A DNA stretch of 64,000 nt from Hyphomicrobium_A sp963722495 (GTDB lineage: Bacteria; Pseudomonadota; Alphaproteobacteria; Rhizobiales; Hyphomicrobiaceae): assembly GCA_963722495.1 (NCBI GenBank), contig CAVRND010000003.1, positions 62,001 to 126,000 on the forward strand. The letters run 5' to 3'. Position numbers and translations under genes: made by a program. Every line of letters begins with the position of its first letter. Within the stretch, counting starts at the first letter, position 1. Shown piece by piece: positions 44,178 to 52,871 of the stretch. A model generated the notes under the pieces. That model was not told the origin of the DNA and ran no database searches. It saw nothing but the letters and a program-made list of their open reading frames with translations.

Positions 44178-46381
44178 ATGGTGCACAACATGAATCCGCG
44201 CCAAACAGGCGCACTTTCTCGGCGCCGCTTCCTGCAGGCCGGCGCGGCGTTCGGCGGCGGCCTGATGATCGGTTGGGTCGAGGTGGCGGATGCCCAGGAG
44301 ACGGGCGCCGTCGATGCGCCGGCGGGCGACGTTCGCACCCGACGCATTCATCCGGATCGACCGCGACGGTAAGGTGACAATCATCTCGCCAGCGGCGGAG
44401 ATGGGGCAGGGTACGCACACGTCGCTGCCGATGCTGATGGCCGAGGAGCTGGACGTCGACATGAAGCGACGTCGGCGTCGACGCAATCGCCGGCGAACGA
44501 CAAGCTCTACGCCAACCCGCTGCTCGGCGGCGGCAGATAACGGGCGGCTCGCTGTCGATCCGCGGCTTCTACAAGCCGCTGCGCGAGGCGGGCGCTGCGG
44601 CGCGCCGCATGCTGGTGAAGGCGGCGGCGGCGAAGCTCGGCGTCGACCCTTCCGAGCTGACGACCGCCGACGGGCACGTCATCCACGCGGCGAGCGCGGC
44701 AGAAGATCGGCTACGGCGCTCTGGTCGACGACGCGGCCAAGCTGCCGGTGCCGACCGACGCTCGTCCTCAAGGATCCGAGCGAGTTTCGCATCATCGGCA
44801 CGCCGGCGAAGCGCCTCGACATCGCCGGCAAGGTCGACGGCACGGCCAAGTTCGGCATCGACGTGAAGATGCCCGGGCATGAAGGTCGCAGCGATCGCCG
44901 CCTCGCCGGTGTTCGGCGGGCACGCTCGCCTCGGTGGACGAGGCGGCGGCGATGGCCGTGCCGGGCGTGCGTCAGGTCGCCAAGCTCGACGACGCCGTCG
45001 CTGTCATCGCCGACCACTATTGGGCGGCGAAGAAGGGCCTCGACGCGGCGAAGCCGAAGTTCGACGACGGGCCCGAACGCCAAGCTGTCGACGGCCGACG
45101 TCGTCGCGGCGTTGGCCAAGGCGTCGCGAACGCGACGGGCGCCGTGGCCAAGAACGACGGCGATGCCGTCGCTGCGCTTGCTGGCGCCGCGACCAAGGTC
45201 GAAGCCGTCTACGAGAACGCCGTTCCTCGCTCACGCCACGATGGAGCCGATGAACTGCACCGTGCACGTCACGAACGGACGGCTGCGACATCTGGGTCGG
45301 CACGCAGATGCCGGCCAATGCGCAGCTCGCCGTGTCGCAAGGCGATCGGCATCGAGCCGCGACAACGTGCGCATCCACAACCATCTTACTCGGCGGCGGC
45401 TTCGGGCGCCGGCTGGAGTTCGACTTCATCGTGCAGGCGGCGCTGGTCGCCAAGCAGTCGAAGGACCCGGTCAAGGTCATCTGGAGCCGCGAGGAGGACA
45501 TCCAGCACGACATGTACCGACCCTACTACTACGACAGGATCAGCGCCGGGCTGGACAAGGATGGCAAGCCGTCGCCTGGAAGCACCGCATCGTCGGCTCG
45601 TCGATCATGGCGCGCTTCTTCCCCGCGCTGTTCAAGGACGGCTCGACCCCGACGCGGTCGACGGCGCCACCGAGCTGCCCTACGACATCCCGAACTTCCT
45701 CGTCGATTACGTGCGCGAGGAGCCGCCGGGCATTCCGACGGCGTTCTGGCGGGGCGTCGGTCCGACGCGCAACGCGTTCGTCGTCGAAAGCTTCATCGAC
45801 GAGCTGGCGGCGGCGGCCAAGAAGGACCCGGTCGCCTTCCGCCTGGCGCTCATCGCCGACAAGGACCAACGGGCACACCATGTGGTGGAGCGGGCGGCGG
45901 CCATCTCCGGCTGGGGCACGCCGCTCGGGCCGCGCAAGGGCCGCGGCATCGCGCTGCTGTCAGGCGTTCGGCAGCCTACACGTGCCAGGTGGCGGAGGTG
46001 ACCGTCGCCGAAGTCGGGCGAGGTCCATGTGGACCGCGTCGTTTGCGGTGGTCGACTGCGGACAGGTGGTCAATCCCAACACGGTCGAGGCGCAGATGCA
46101 GAGCGGCATGATCTTCGGCATCTCGGCGGCGCTGTGGGGCGAGGTCACCTTGAAGGATGGGCGCGTCGAGCAGTCGAACTTCGATAACTACCGGGTGCTG
46201 CGCATCGAAGAGGCGCCGCAGATCACGGTGGAGATCGTCAAGAGCAGCGAAGCTCCGGGCGGCATCGGCGAGCCCGGCACGTCGGCGCTGATGCCGGCGG
46301 TGACCAACGCCGTGTTCGCCGCGACCGGCGTGCGCCTGCAAGAAGCTTCCGATCCGGGCGCAGCTGTTGCGCTCGACCTGA
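44178..46381 (+). CDS. iorB: Molybdopterin-binding large subunit of the same oxidoreductase, heavily frameshifted
   Basis: Large subunit (CoxL/IorB class), about 735 codons. A Tat signal with SRRRFLQAG in the N-terminal 20 residues suggests export. Recognisable pieces occur in alternating frames. They include AEMGQGTHTSLPMLMAEEL, FAGIDVKMPG-like GIDVKMPGHE, PANAQLAVSQGD, LGGGFGRRLEFDF, WSREEDIQHDMYRPYYYD, SGGI-like PGGIGEPGTSALMP and the end GVRLQKLPIRAQLL at 46381. More than ten frame changes are needed (about 44335, 44470, 44540, 44700, 44765, 44925, 45075, 45220, 45350, 45560, 45640, 45965, 46015, 46345). Sequence between breaks is well conserved, so a real enzyme is likely. Confidence 0.9.
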
Positions 46382-46483
46382 GCCTTGTTGTGCCGCTTTC
46401 GACTAAATTGCGACGCATACGGAAGCCTTGTTAAACAACTTTCTCCGATAGTTGCCGCGCGCTGCATCGGAGAACAAGACAAG

Positions 46484-48730
46484 ATGACCTACCCCCTCGT
46501 CGAAGACGAGGCGATGCGACTGGAAGCCGTCCGCGCGTTACAGATCGTCGACACCCCACGTACGGTCGCGTTCGACACCATCGCGAAGCTCGCCGCCGAC
46601 GTGTTCGGTTGCCCGATCTCATTCATCTCGGTGTTGGACAGGGATCGCCAGTGGTTCAAGGCGGAGTGCGGGCTCGGCGTGACGTCGACGTCCCGCGGCG
46701 CCGCATTCTGCAATTACACGATCCTTGGGAGCGATGCGTTCGTTGTCGAGGACGCCCATCTCGATCAGCGTTTCGCCGACAGCCCGATGGTGCGCGGGGG
46801 ACATGGCGTGCGCTTCTACGCCGGCGTTCCGATCGAGGTGGAGGCGGGTCATCGCGTCGGGGCCCTATGCGTCGCCGACAAGCGCCCGCGCACCCTCTCG
46901 TCAGTGCAGATCGAGCGCCTGCGCCAGCTCGGCAAGCTCGCGGAAGCGTCGATGGCGGCGCATGCGCAGTCGACGCGCGCCGGCGAGGCCGCGCGCGAGG
47001 TGGCCGACAAAGCGCAGCAGTTGTGGAAGCGCAATCGGCTGCTGCAACAGATGGAGCGGATCGGCAAAATCGGCGGCTGGGAATTGGACCTTGCGACCGA
47101 CATCGTCACCTGGTCGGACGAGGTCTCGCGCATCCACGGGCTGCCGCCCGGCAAGCCATGCCCGCTGGAGGAAGCGCTGGCGCATTATCCCGAAGCTTGG
47201 CGCGTGCGCGTGCGCGCGGCCATCGCCGATACGCAGCGCACGGGGCATCCCTACGACTTCGAGGCCGAGTTCGTCACCGCCTCAGGTCAGCACAAATGGG
47301 TGCGGGCGGCGGGAGAGTGCGAGATCAAGGAAAACCGCCCGGTCCGGTTGTTCGGCATGTTCCAGGACATCACACTCGAACGCAAAGCGGCCGACGCGCT
47401 GCGCAAGGCGGCCGACTTCGACGAGCTGACCGGCCTCGCCAACCGCCGCTACTTCAATGCCAGCCTTTCGGGTGCCATCGACAAGGCCAACAGTACCGGA
47501 CGCGGTATTAGCTTGATGGTGCTCGATCTCGACAACTTCAAAGCCGTCAACGACACCCGCGGGCACGGCGTCGGCGACCTGATTCTCGCTGAGATCGGCC
47601 GCCGCCTGGCGCAGGAAAGTTGCGAAGATTGCTTCGCGGCGCGCCTCGGCGGCGATGAGTTCGCGCTCATTGTTTGCGGCGACCAGTCACCAACACGTAT
47701 CCGAGATCTAACGCAGCGCCTGATGGCGCACCTGAGGCAGTCGGTGCGCGTCGGCCCGATGCACATCCACGTCGGCGGGACCCTGGGTGTCGCCCGCTTC
47801 CCCGACGATGCCGGCTCGTCGCCGGACCTGCTGAAGAAAGCGGATCTGGCACTTTACTCCGCCAAGCAGCGCGATCGTGGTACCGTCAGTTTCTATACGC
47901 CCGCCATGGCGGAGCTGTTCGAGCTGCACTCGGCAGCGGCCGACTTGCTGCGCAACGCCATGGCCCGGGCACGACTGGTTCCGTTTTATCAGCCGAAGGT
48001 GCGGCTCGACGACGGCGGCTGCTATGGCTTCGAGGCCCTGGCGCGCATCGTCACCGAGGACGGCACGGCCATCGGCCCGACGATCTTTGCACCAGCGCTC
48101 GCCGATCGGGCGTTGGCGCGCCGTCTCGGGCGCCGCATGCTAAATGCGGTGACGTCCGATATTGCGGCCTGGCGTCGCGCCGGTCTCGATCCTGTATCGG
48201 TCTCGCTGAACGTTTGCGAGGGCGACTTCGCCGATGGCAAGCTCGCGCAGCGTATTCTGATGCGGCTTGACGAGATGGGCCTCAAGCACAGCGATCTAAC
48301 GATCGAGGTCACGGAATCGGTGTTTCTCGGCGAAGGCGCCAACATTGTGCGCGAGGCGCTGGATCTCCTCGACGCGGCGGGCGTCAAGGTGGAACTCGAC
48401 GATTTTGGAACGGGATACGCCTCGCTGGCGCATCTGCGCGCTTTCCCGATCAGCCGATTGAAGATCGACAAGTCCTTCATCGAGGGACTGGAGGGCGCTG
48501 ACGACAGCGACATCATCGTGCAAGCCGTCATCGACCTAGGTCACAACCTCGGCTGCGAGGTTATCGCCGAGGGGGTCGAAACACAGCTGCAGGGGGCCCG
48601 GCTGCGCAACATGGGCTGCGACGCGGCGCAGGGCTATTTCTACGGGTACCCGGTCAGCGCCGAACGTACGGCGCGTCTACTAGCCGAAGCCAATACGGAT
48701 CACGATCACGCCAATCTGGCGCGCGCCTGA
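46484..48730 (+). CDS. GAF-PAS-GGDEF-EAL cyclic di-GMP signalling protein
   Basis: A 748-residue cytosolic protein. GAF domain at about 25-165 (DTIAKLAADVFGCPISFISV, GVRFYAGVPIEVE), PAS at about 185-300 (GGWELDLATDIVTWSDEVSR, HKWVRAAGECEIKEN) with PAC part, GGDEF at about 312-470 (LTGLANRR, then GGDEF at about 389), and EAL at about 500-735 (EALARI at 517, SVSLNV, DDFGTGYAS at 639, LKIDKSFIEG, EGVET). Both catalytic motifs look intact, so it may both make and degrade c-di-GMP. No membrane segment. The frame is intact throughout, in contrast to iorB just upstream. The GAF fold suggests a small-molecule or redox input. Confidence 0.95.
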   Translation: MTYPLVEDEAMRLEAVRALQIVDTPRTVAFDTIAKLAADVFGCPISFISVLDRDRQWFKAECGLGVTSTSRGAAFCNYTILGSDAFVVEDAHLDQRFADSPMVRGGHGVRFYAGVPIEVEAGHRVGALCVADKRPRTLSSVQIERLRQLGKLAEASMAAHAQSTRAGEAAREVADKAQQLWKRNRLLQQMERIGKIGGWELDLATDIVTWSDEVSRIHGLPPGKPCPLEEALAHYPEAWRVRVRAAIADTQRTGHPYDFEAEFVTASGQHKWVRAAGECEIKENRPVRLFGMFQDITLERKAADALRKAADFDELTGLANRRYFNASLSGAIDKANSTGRGISLMVLDLDNFKAVNDTRGHGVGDLILAEIGRRLAQESCEDCFAARLGGDEFALIVCGDQSPTRIRDLTQRLMAHLRQSVRVGPMHIHVGGTLGVARFPDDAGSSPDLLKKADLALYSAKQRDRGTVSFYTPAMAELFELHSAAADLLRNAMARARLVPFYQPKVRLDDGGCYGFEALARIVTEDGTAIGPTIFAPALADRALARRLGRRMLNAVTSDIAAWRRAGLDPVSVSLNVCEGDFADGKLAQRILMRLDEMGLKHSDLTIEVTESVFLGEGANIVREALDLLDAAGVKVELDDFGTGYASLAHLRAFPISRLKIDKSFIEGLEGADDSDIIVQAVIDLGHNLGCEVIAEGVETQLQGARLRNMGCDAAQGYFYGYPVSAERTARLLAEANTDHDHANLARA

Positions 48731-48795
48731 TCGCGAGCGGCGGCACGGATCATGCGTGCCGCCGACTTGCTTGCGTCGTGCGAGCCTTGGCGGCG

Positions 48796-49080
48796 TCAGT
48801 GCGTGCCCGGCTCGTCCTTCATCACTTTGTCGGACAGGCTGCCGGCGTCACCCTTCGCAGTCGGCATGGCGGTGCTGCCGCCCATCGTGCCCGGATGATC
48901 CGCCATGGCCTTCTCAGTGGAAGTGCCGCCTTGCGATTTTGCAGTCGGCGTGGTGGTGCTGCCGCCCATCGTGCCGGGCTGGTCCTTCATGGCCTTCGTG
49001 GTGAGGTTTCCGTCTTCAGCGGCGATGGCGAAGGTTGCGGTCGCGGCAAGAGCGAGGGCACTCAGAATGAACTTGTTCAT
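48796..49080 (-). CDS. Secreted protein with three imperfect tandem repeats
   Basis: A 94-residue precursor. The signal peptide MNKFILSALALAATATFAIAA is probably cut after IAA. The mature part contains about three copies of a 24-28-residue unit: KAMKDQPGTMGGSTTTPTAK, KAMADHPGTMGGSTAMPTAK and a short KVMKDEPGT end. It is rich in Gly, Thr, Ser and Lys, with no Cys. Such repeats suggest an extended periplasmic or surface protein; no family is recognised. Upstream sequence (49081-49242) holds the promoter. Confidence 0.76.
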   Translation of the reverse strand: MNKFILSALALAATATFAIAAEDGNLTTKAMKDQPGTMGGSTTTPTAKSQGGTSTEKAMADHPGTMGGSTAMPTAKGDAGSLSDKVMKDEPGTH

Positions 49081-49242
49081 GGGGTTTTTCTCCAGTGGGG
49101 GTTACGTCCACGGAGAGACCTACGGGACGCTATTTGCGTCCGTTACGCAAAAAGAAATCGCGACGCGCAAGTAACAAATCCGCTCAGGTACGCGACGTCC
49201 GAGGGCATGCGCTGCAGACACGTATCGGTAACCATGCACTTC

Positions 49243-49626
49243 TTAGGTTCGGCTATTCGTCTCGGCCAAAAGCGAATGGCACATCTCGATGACGAACGCG
49301 GGATCGTAGGGTTTGCCGACGAAAAGGCTGTCCTTCACCTGGCGCATCGGATCGTTGGGCCTGCCCGACGTGTAAAGCACAGGGACGTCAGGAACATTTT
49401 CGCGAAGCGCCTCCGCGGCCTCCCAGCCGCTCATCGCACCGGCGAGCGTGATATCGGTAAAAACGACGTCGATTCGGTTGGCGCCGATCAGCTGCACGGC
49501 CTGCTCACCGCTCGCCGCCTCAATCACGTGCCAGCCGCGTGCGCGGAACTCGTCGGCGATATGCGTTCGCACGATGGGCTCGTCCTCTATGACAAGCACA
49601 ACGTGATTCTCGGGGCCGGCGCGCAT
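49243..49626 (-). CDS. Single-domain response regulator
   Basis: A 127-residue receiver domain: VVLVIEDEPIVRTHIADEF, phospho-acceptor Asp in DVVFTDITL, Thr/Ser in VPVLYTSGRP and Lys in LFVGKPYDPA. There is no output domain, so it may act as a CheY/DivK-like stand-alone signal or phosphate sink. No kinase is adjacent. GEL-like Glu-Asp pair (IEDEP) confirms the acidic pocket. Confidence 0.94.
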   Translation of the reverse strand: MRAGPENHVVLVIEDEPIVRTHIADEFRARGWHVIEAASGEQAVQLIGANRIDVVFTDITLAGAMSGWEAAEALRENVPDVPVLYTSGRPNDPMRQVKDSLFVGKPYDPAFVIEMCHSLLAETNSRT

Positions 49627-49852
49627 GCGTGGCCTCCCATTCTCGTCTTTATCTAGCTGGGGCGATCCGGGGTGTTTCTTTTGTATTGGTTGATTGCGTG
49701 CGGATCGTAGCTGGCGAAACGTCCGTTAACGTACTCTTGTTCCGCAAAATGTTCAGAATCGTACGCAGCCCAATTAGGCGCTTCGCGTATTTGGGCATAC
49801 GGTTTCCCATCGCTCGCTCATTTCAGGGCGCGGGCGGCTAAGAGAGTCGAGT

Positions 49853-49876
49853 GCTCTTGCCCCAATCGGGAAGAGC
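49853..49876 (+). promoter_or_regulatory. Hairpin covering the Crp/Fnr ribosome site
   Basis: GCTCTT (49853-49858) pairs with AAGAGC (49871-49876), with an inner CCC/GGG (49860-49862 and 49868-49870) and a one-base bulge. The 3' arm contains the AAGAG ribosome-site-like bases directly before the ATG at 49878, so the hairpin would hide the start. Function inferred. Confidence 0.42.
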
Positions 49877-49877
49877 C

Positions 49878-50556
49878 ATGGCGGTTACCGCCCCTCCACG
49901 AAATCGCGTTCTCGCAAGTCTTTCACCTGCCGACTACGGGCTGCTTGAGCCGTATCTTGAGCCGGCCGATCTGCCGGTGCGTAAGTCTCTCGAGCGTGGG
50001 CGGACGGCTGATAAAGGCCGTCTACTTTCCCGAGAACGGATTTGCCTCAGTCGTCTCCAACAGCGGTAAACGCCCCATCGAGGTCGGTTTGATCGGTCGC
50101 GAGGGCATGACGGGGATAGCGGTCGTGTTGGGCGGCGACCGCAACGACGAGGACACGTATATGCAGGCCGCCGGACACGGGAAGTGCATCCGCGTCGCCC
50201 ACCTGCGCGAAGCCATTGCGGAGAGCACCACGCTGCACGGCTCGCTGCTTCGCTACACGCACGCGTTCCTGAAGCAAACGACCCGGACGGCCATCGCCAA
50301 CGGACGATCGAAGATCGAAGAGCGCCTGGCGCGCTGGCTGCTGATGGCCGACGACCGCATCGATGGCGATAGCCTTGCGCTGACCCATGAATTTCTGGCC
50401 ATGATGCTCTGCGTTCGGCGTCCTGGCGTGACGGTCGCCATCCAGGAGCTCGAGCGCGACGGCCTGATCGCGAGAAAACGCGGACGCATCGTGATCATCG
50501 ACCGCGACGGCCTCATAAAATTGTCGAATGGCACTTATCTCGCTGCCGACGGCTAA
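49878..50556 (+). CDS. Crp/Fnr-family transcriptional regulator, frameshifted
   Basis: About 225 aa. The N-terminal cNMP-binding-like beta-barrel (VLASLSPADYGLLEPYLEPA) continues after a frame change near 50000 in KAVYFPENGFASVV, EVGLIGREGMTGIAVVLGG and RVAHLREAIAES, then the dimerisation helix LLRYTHAFLKQTTRTA. The HTH (EERLARWLLMADDRI, ALTHEFLAMMLCVRRPGVT) and end VIIDRDGLIKL match the HTH_Crp_2 type. No CxxC cluster for Fnr-like iron-sulphur is visible, so the input is unknown. Start ATG 49878. Confidence 0.91.
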
Positions 50557-50704
50557 TAGCTCGCAGTCCGATTTTGAATGTAGTCGGGAATTGCGCGCCT
50601 CGCGCAGGCGTAGGTCTTCGGCGCGAGCGCTGAAGCTACGGGCATTGCTGGCCGTGAGAGACCCCGCGCCGGCGGCTAGGCTCAAGGAGCGCAGCGCCCC
50701 CGGC

Positions 50705-51388
50705 TTACTTCTTGCGAAAGGCGTCGAGGCGGACGATCTGGGCGCCGCCGTTGTCCTGCTTCGGCTTGTCGTCGGCGGACTTGGCGGTGGCTGACGCGGC
50801 CGGCTTCAACTGCGTTGGCGGCGGCGGAGCGGGCTGCGCCGGAACTGCGTTCGCCGGCGGCTGCGGTGTCGTCTGGGCAGCGGGCGCGGCGGCCTCGGTC
50901 TTTGCCTTGCGCGGCACGCGCGGCTTTTTCGGCGCCGTCGAACGCAACGTCGCGCGGTCACCGTTGGCGCGCTCGGGCGTGCGTCCGGCAAAACGCTGGC
51001 TCATGCTCTCGCCGGCTTCCGGCTCGATGTCCGGATCCTCGAACTGCAGGCCATAGCGCACGCTCGGATCGAAGAACACGCGGATGGCGGCGAAGGGCAC
51101 GACGAGGCGCTCGGGGATGCCATCGAAGGTCAGCTTCACTTCGAAGCCGTCGTCGGAAACCGACAGGTCCCAGAAGCGGTGCTGGAGCACGATCGTCATC
51201 TCGGACGGATACTTTTCCTTCAGCCGCTTCGACAGCACGACGCCGGAAGCGCCCGTATCGAACGAGACATAGAAATGGTGATCGCCCGGCAGGCCTTGCT
51301 TGGCCGCCTGCGTAAGGACAGTGCGCACGACGCCACGCATGGCGTCCTGGGCTAAGGCCTCGTAATCGATCGTCGGCTCCGCCGCCAT
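50705..51388 (-). CDS. sspB: Stringent starvation protein B-like ClpXP adaptor
   Basis: Delivers tagged proteins (including those tagged by tmRNA, encoded next to it) to ClpXP. The product is 227 aa of alpha-type SspB. The substrate-binding fold is at 15-125 (TIDYEALAQDAMRGVVRTVL, HHFYVSFDTGASGVVL, EMTIVLQHRFWDLSV). A disordered Ala/Pro/Lys linker follows, and the C-terminal ClpX-binding tail is IVRLDAFRKK. The adjacent ssrA gene on the same strand, about 105 bases upstream of the sspB start's 5' side, reflects a functional link. The frame is intact. Confidence 0.93.
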   Translation of the reverse strand: MAAEPTIDYEALAQDAMRGVVRTVLTQAAKQGLPGDHHFYVSFDTGASGVVLSKRLKEKYPSEMTIVLQHRFWDLSVSDDGFEVKLTFDGIPERLVVPFAAIRVFFDPSVRYGLQFEDPDIEPEAGESMSQRFAGRTPERANGDRATLRSTAPKKPRVPRKAKTEAAAPAAQTTPQPPANAVPAQPAPPPPTQLKPAASATAKSADDKPKQDNGGAQIVRLDAFRKK

Positions 51389-51457
51389 CTGTCTCGCTTG
51401 CTGGTCCCCGGGTCGTCTCTCGAACCGCTTACGCTCCCTCGGCTCGAGGGTAGTAGT

Positions 51458-51485
51458 GGAGGGCTTCTGTTGCCCGGTGCCCTCC
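51458..51485 (-). terminator. Hairpin downstream of ssrA
   Basis: Perfect seven-pair stem GGAGGGC / GCCCTCC (51458-51464 with 51479-51485) with a 14-base loop. It is 8 bases beyond the last hairpin of the tmRNA. It is the likely 3' boundary of the ssrA transcript. No T-run. Confidence 0.5.
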
Positions 51486-51493
51486 GGACCGCG

Positions 51494-51815
51494 CCTTATC
51501 CGGCTAAGGATAAGGACTTCAAGTTCAGGCTATTCGCGCCGCATTACGCAGCGAGAGCAGCCTCAGCATAGTTGTCATTGGCAACTATTCTGAATGGCCC
51601 GATAACGGCGGAACCATGCCGAGCAAAAGCTAAGCCCTTTACACCTTCGTCGATCCTAGTTCGCCCCCATCAGATGCCCGCGCGCCGAAGTCGACGGTGG
51701 TGTGCGAGAGCGCTCGCACGGGCATGTGGTGGAGGCGCCGGGTACTGCCCCCGGGTCCGAACGGCTTATTACGACCGCGTTTATCGCCATAGCCGGACGA
51801 ATCCGGCTCGGTGAA
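51494..51815 (-). ncRNA. ssrA: Circularly permuted two-piece tmRNA
   Basis: Ribosome-rescue RNA. Transcribed right to left, acceptor piece first: a GCCGGA-TTCG-TCCGGC hairpin (51792-51807), a TAAGCC strand (51763-51768) and the 3' end with encoded CCA (51727-51729). The internal spacer (51669-51726) includes a perfect GTGCGAG / CTCGCAC hairpin. The coding piece starts GGGGGCG (51662-51668), which pairs with CGCCTCC before the CCA, then AACTAGGATCGACG as in all tmRNAs. A GGCTTA strand pairs with TAAGCC. The tag frame (51544-51582) encodes ANDNYAEAALAA then TAA. A final CCTTATCC / GGATAAGG hairpin lies at 51494-51515. The 5' end is approximate. Confidence 0.92.
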
Positions 51816-52036
51816 TATAGATGCAGACGCGGCAGAAAAAAAGCCTGTCTCGTCCGCGACATGTGCAGGCGCATCCAGGATGCGTCTGCGCAAGCATCCG
51901 GTAAGCATGCCGGCGGCGGCGCGACTGCCACACACCACGGGCAATTATGCGAAGGATGCGGATGCCTGCGGCATGCTATAGGGCGGCGGGGTGTGGGCGT
52001 GCGCTGGGGATGACTGACGCGGCGCCGTAAAGGGGA

Positions 52037-52825
52037 GTGCCGCAGCTGACAGTCCCATCGATCGATGCAACCGCGGGCGAATATCCGCCCGCCTACGTGC
52101 CAGTGTCGGGTTGGCCGGCGTGGGCGATACTGCCCGCCGGGGTAGCAATCTTCGCTGGCGCCGCCGCTCTCGGTGCCCTCGGCTCATTCGCCGCGGCCGT
52201 GGTAATGGCCATGAGGTCCGGGCTTCCGCCGCCAGCCGAGATACCCTCCAGCGTGATTGTGACCGGTCTCAGCGCCCAGCAGATCGGCATGTTCCTGCTG
52301 ACGGTGCTCTTCGCCGGCTTCTTCGCCACCAACCGCACCGAAACGCTGGCGCTCCGGCCGCCGCGCGGCGGCTGGGGCGTGCTCCCGCTGGCGCTCATCC
52401 CGCTGTTCGGCGCCACCGGCGTATGGACGGCGCTCGTGATGTGGTGGCAACCGGATGTCGTGATCGGCGACCTGCGGGTGTTCTCCAACCTGCTTCACGG
52501 CGAATTGGGCATCCTTGCCCTGATCGCCATCGGCATCGGGGCGCCGCTGTCGGAGGAGCTGCTGTTCCGTGGCTTCCTTTTTTCCGGCCTCGCCAAGTCG
52601 CGCCTGGGCCTGCTCGGCACTGGCATTTTGACGGCCGTTCTGTGGACGGCGCTCCACATCGGCTATTCGATTTTCGGGCTCATCGAGGTGCTGGCGATCG
52701 GCCTTTACTTCTCGTGGCTGCTGGTGCGCACCGGCAGCCTGTGGGTAACTATCTTCTGCCATGCCGTATACAATACGGTCATTGGGCTGGTGCTCTACTT
52801 CGTCAGCCTGCCGGCGCCCGTTTGA
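52037..52825 (+). CDS. CPBP-family intramembrane metalloprotease
   Basis: A 262-residue membrane protein of the CAAX/bacteriocin-processing (Abi) family with six to eight helices. The catalytic motifs are SEELLFRGFLF (EExxxR), a His in LHIGYSIFGL and the end helix ITIFCHAVYN (HxxxN). Substrate unknown. Starts with GTG at 52037 after AAAGGGGA; spacing is tight, so an internal start cannot be excluded. It is followed by thyA at a 46-base gap. Confidence 0.9.
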   Translation: MPQLTVPSIDATAGEYPPAYVPVSGWPAWAILPAGVAIFAGAAALGALGSFAAAVVMAMRSGLPPPAEIPSSVIVTGLSAQQIGMFLLTVLFAGFFATNRTETLALRPPRGGWGVLPLALIPLFGATGVWTALVMWWQPDVVIGDLRVFSNLLHGELGILALIAIGIGAPLSEELLFRGFLFSGLAKSRLGLLGTGILTAVLWTALHIGYSIFGLIEVLAIGLYFSWLLVRTGSLWVTIFCHAVYNTVIGLVLYFVSLPAPV

Positions 52826-52871
52826 GGCCTTGCCTTTGTCCCATCAAAGGTGAATCGCCTATATAGGGGCT

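Noticed and set aside
44178..46381. iorB as a true pseudogene
   Set aside because: Conserved motifs remain between breaks and iorA is intact; error is more likely, though not proven.
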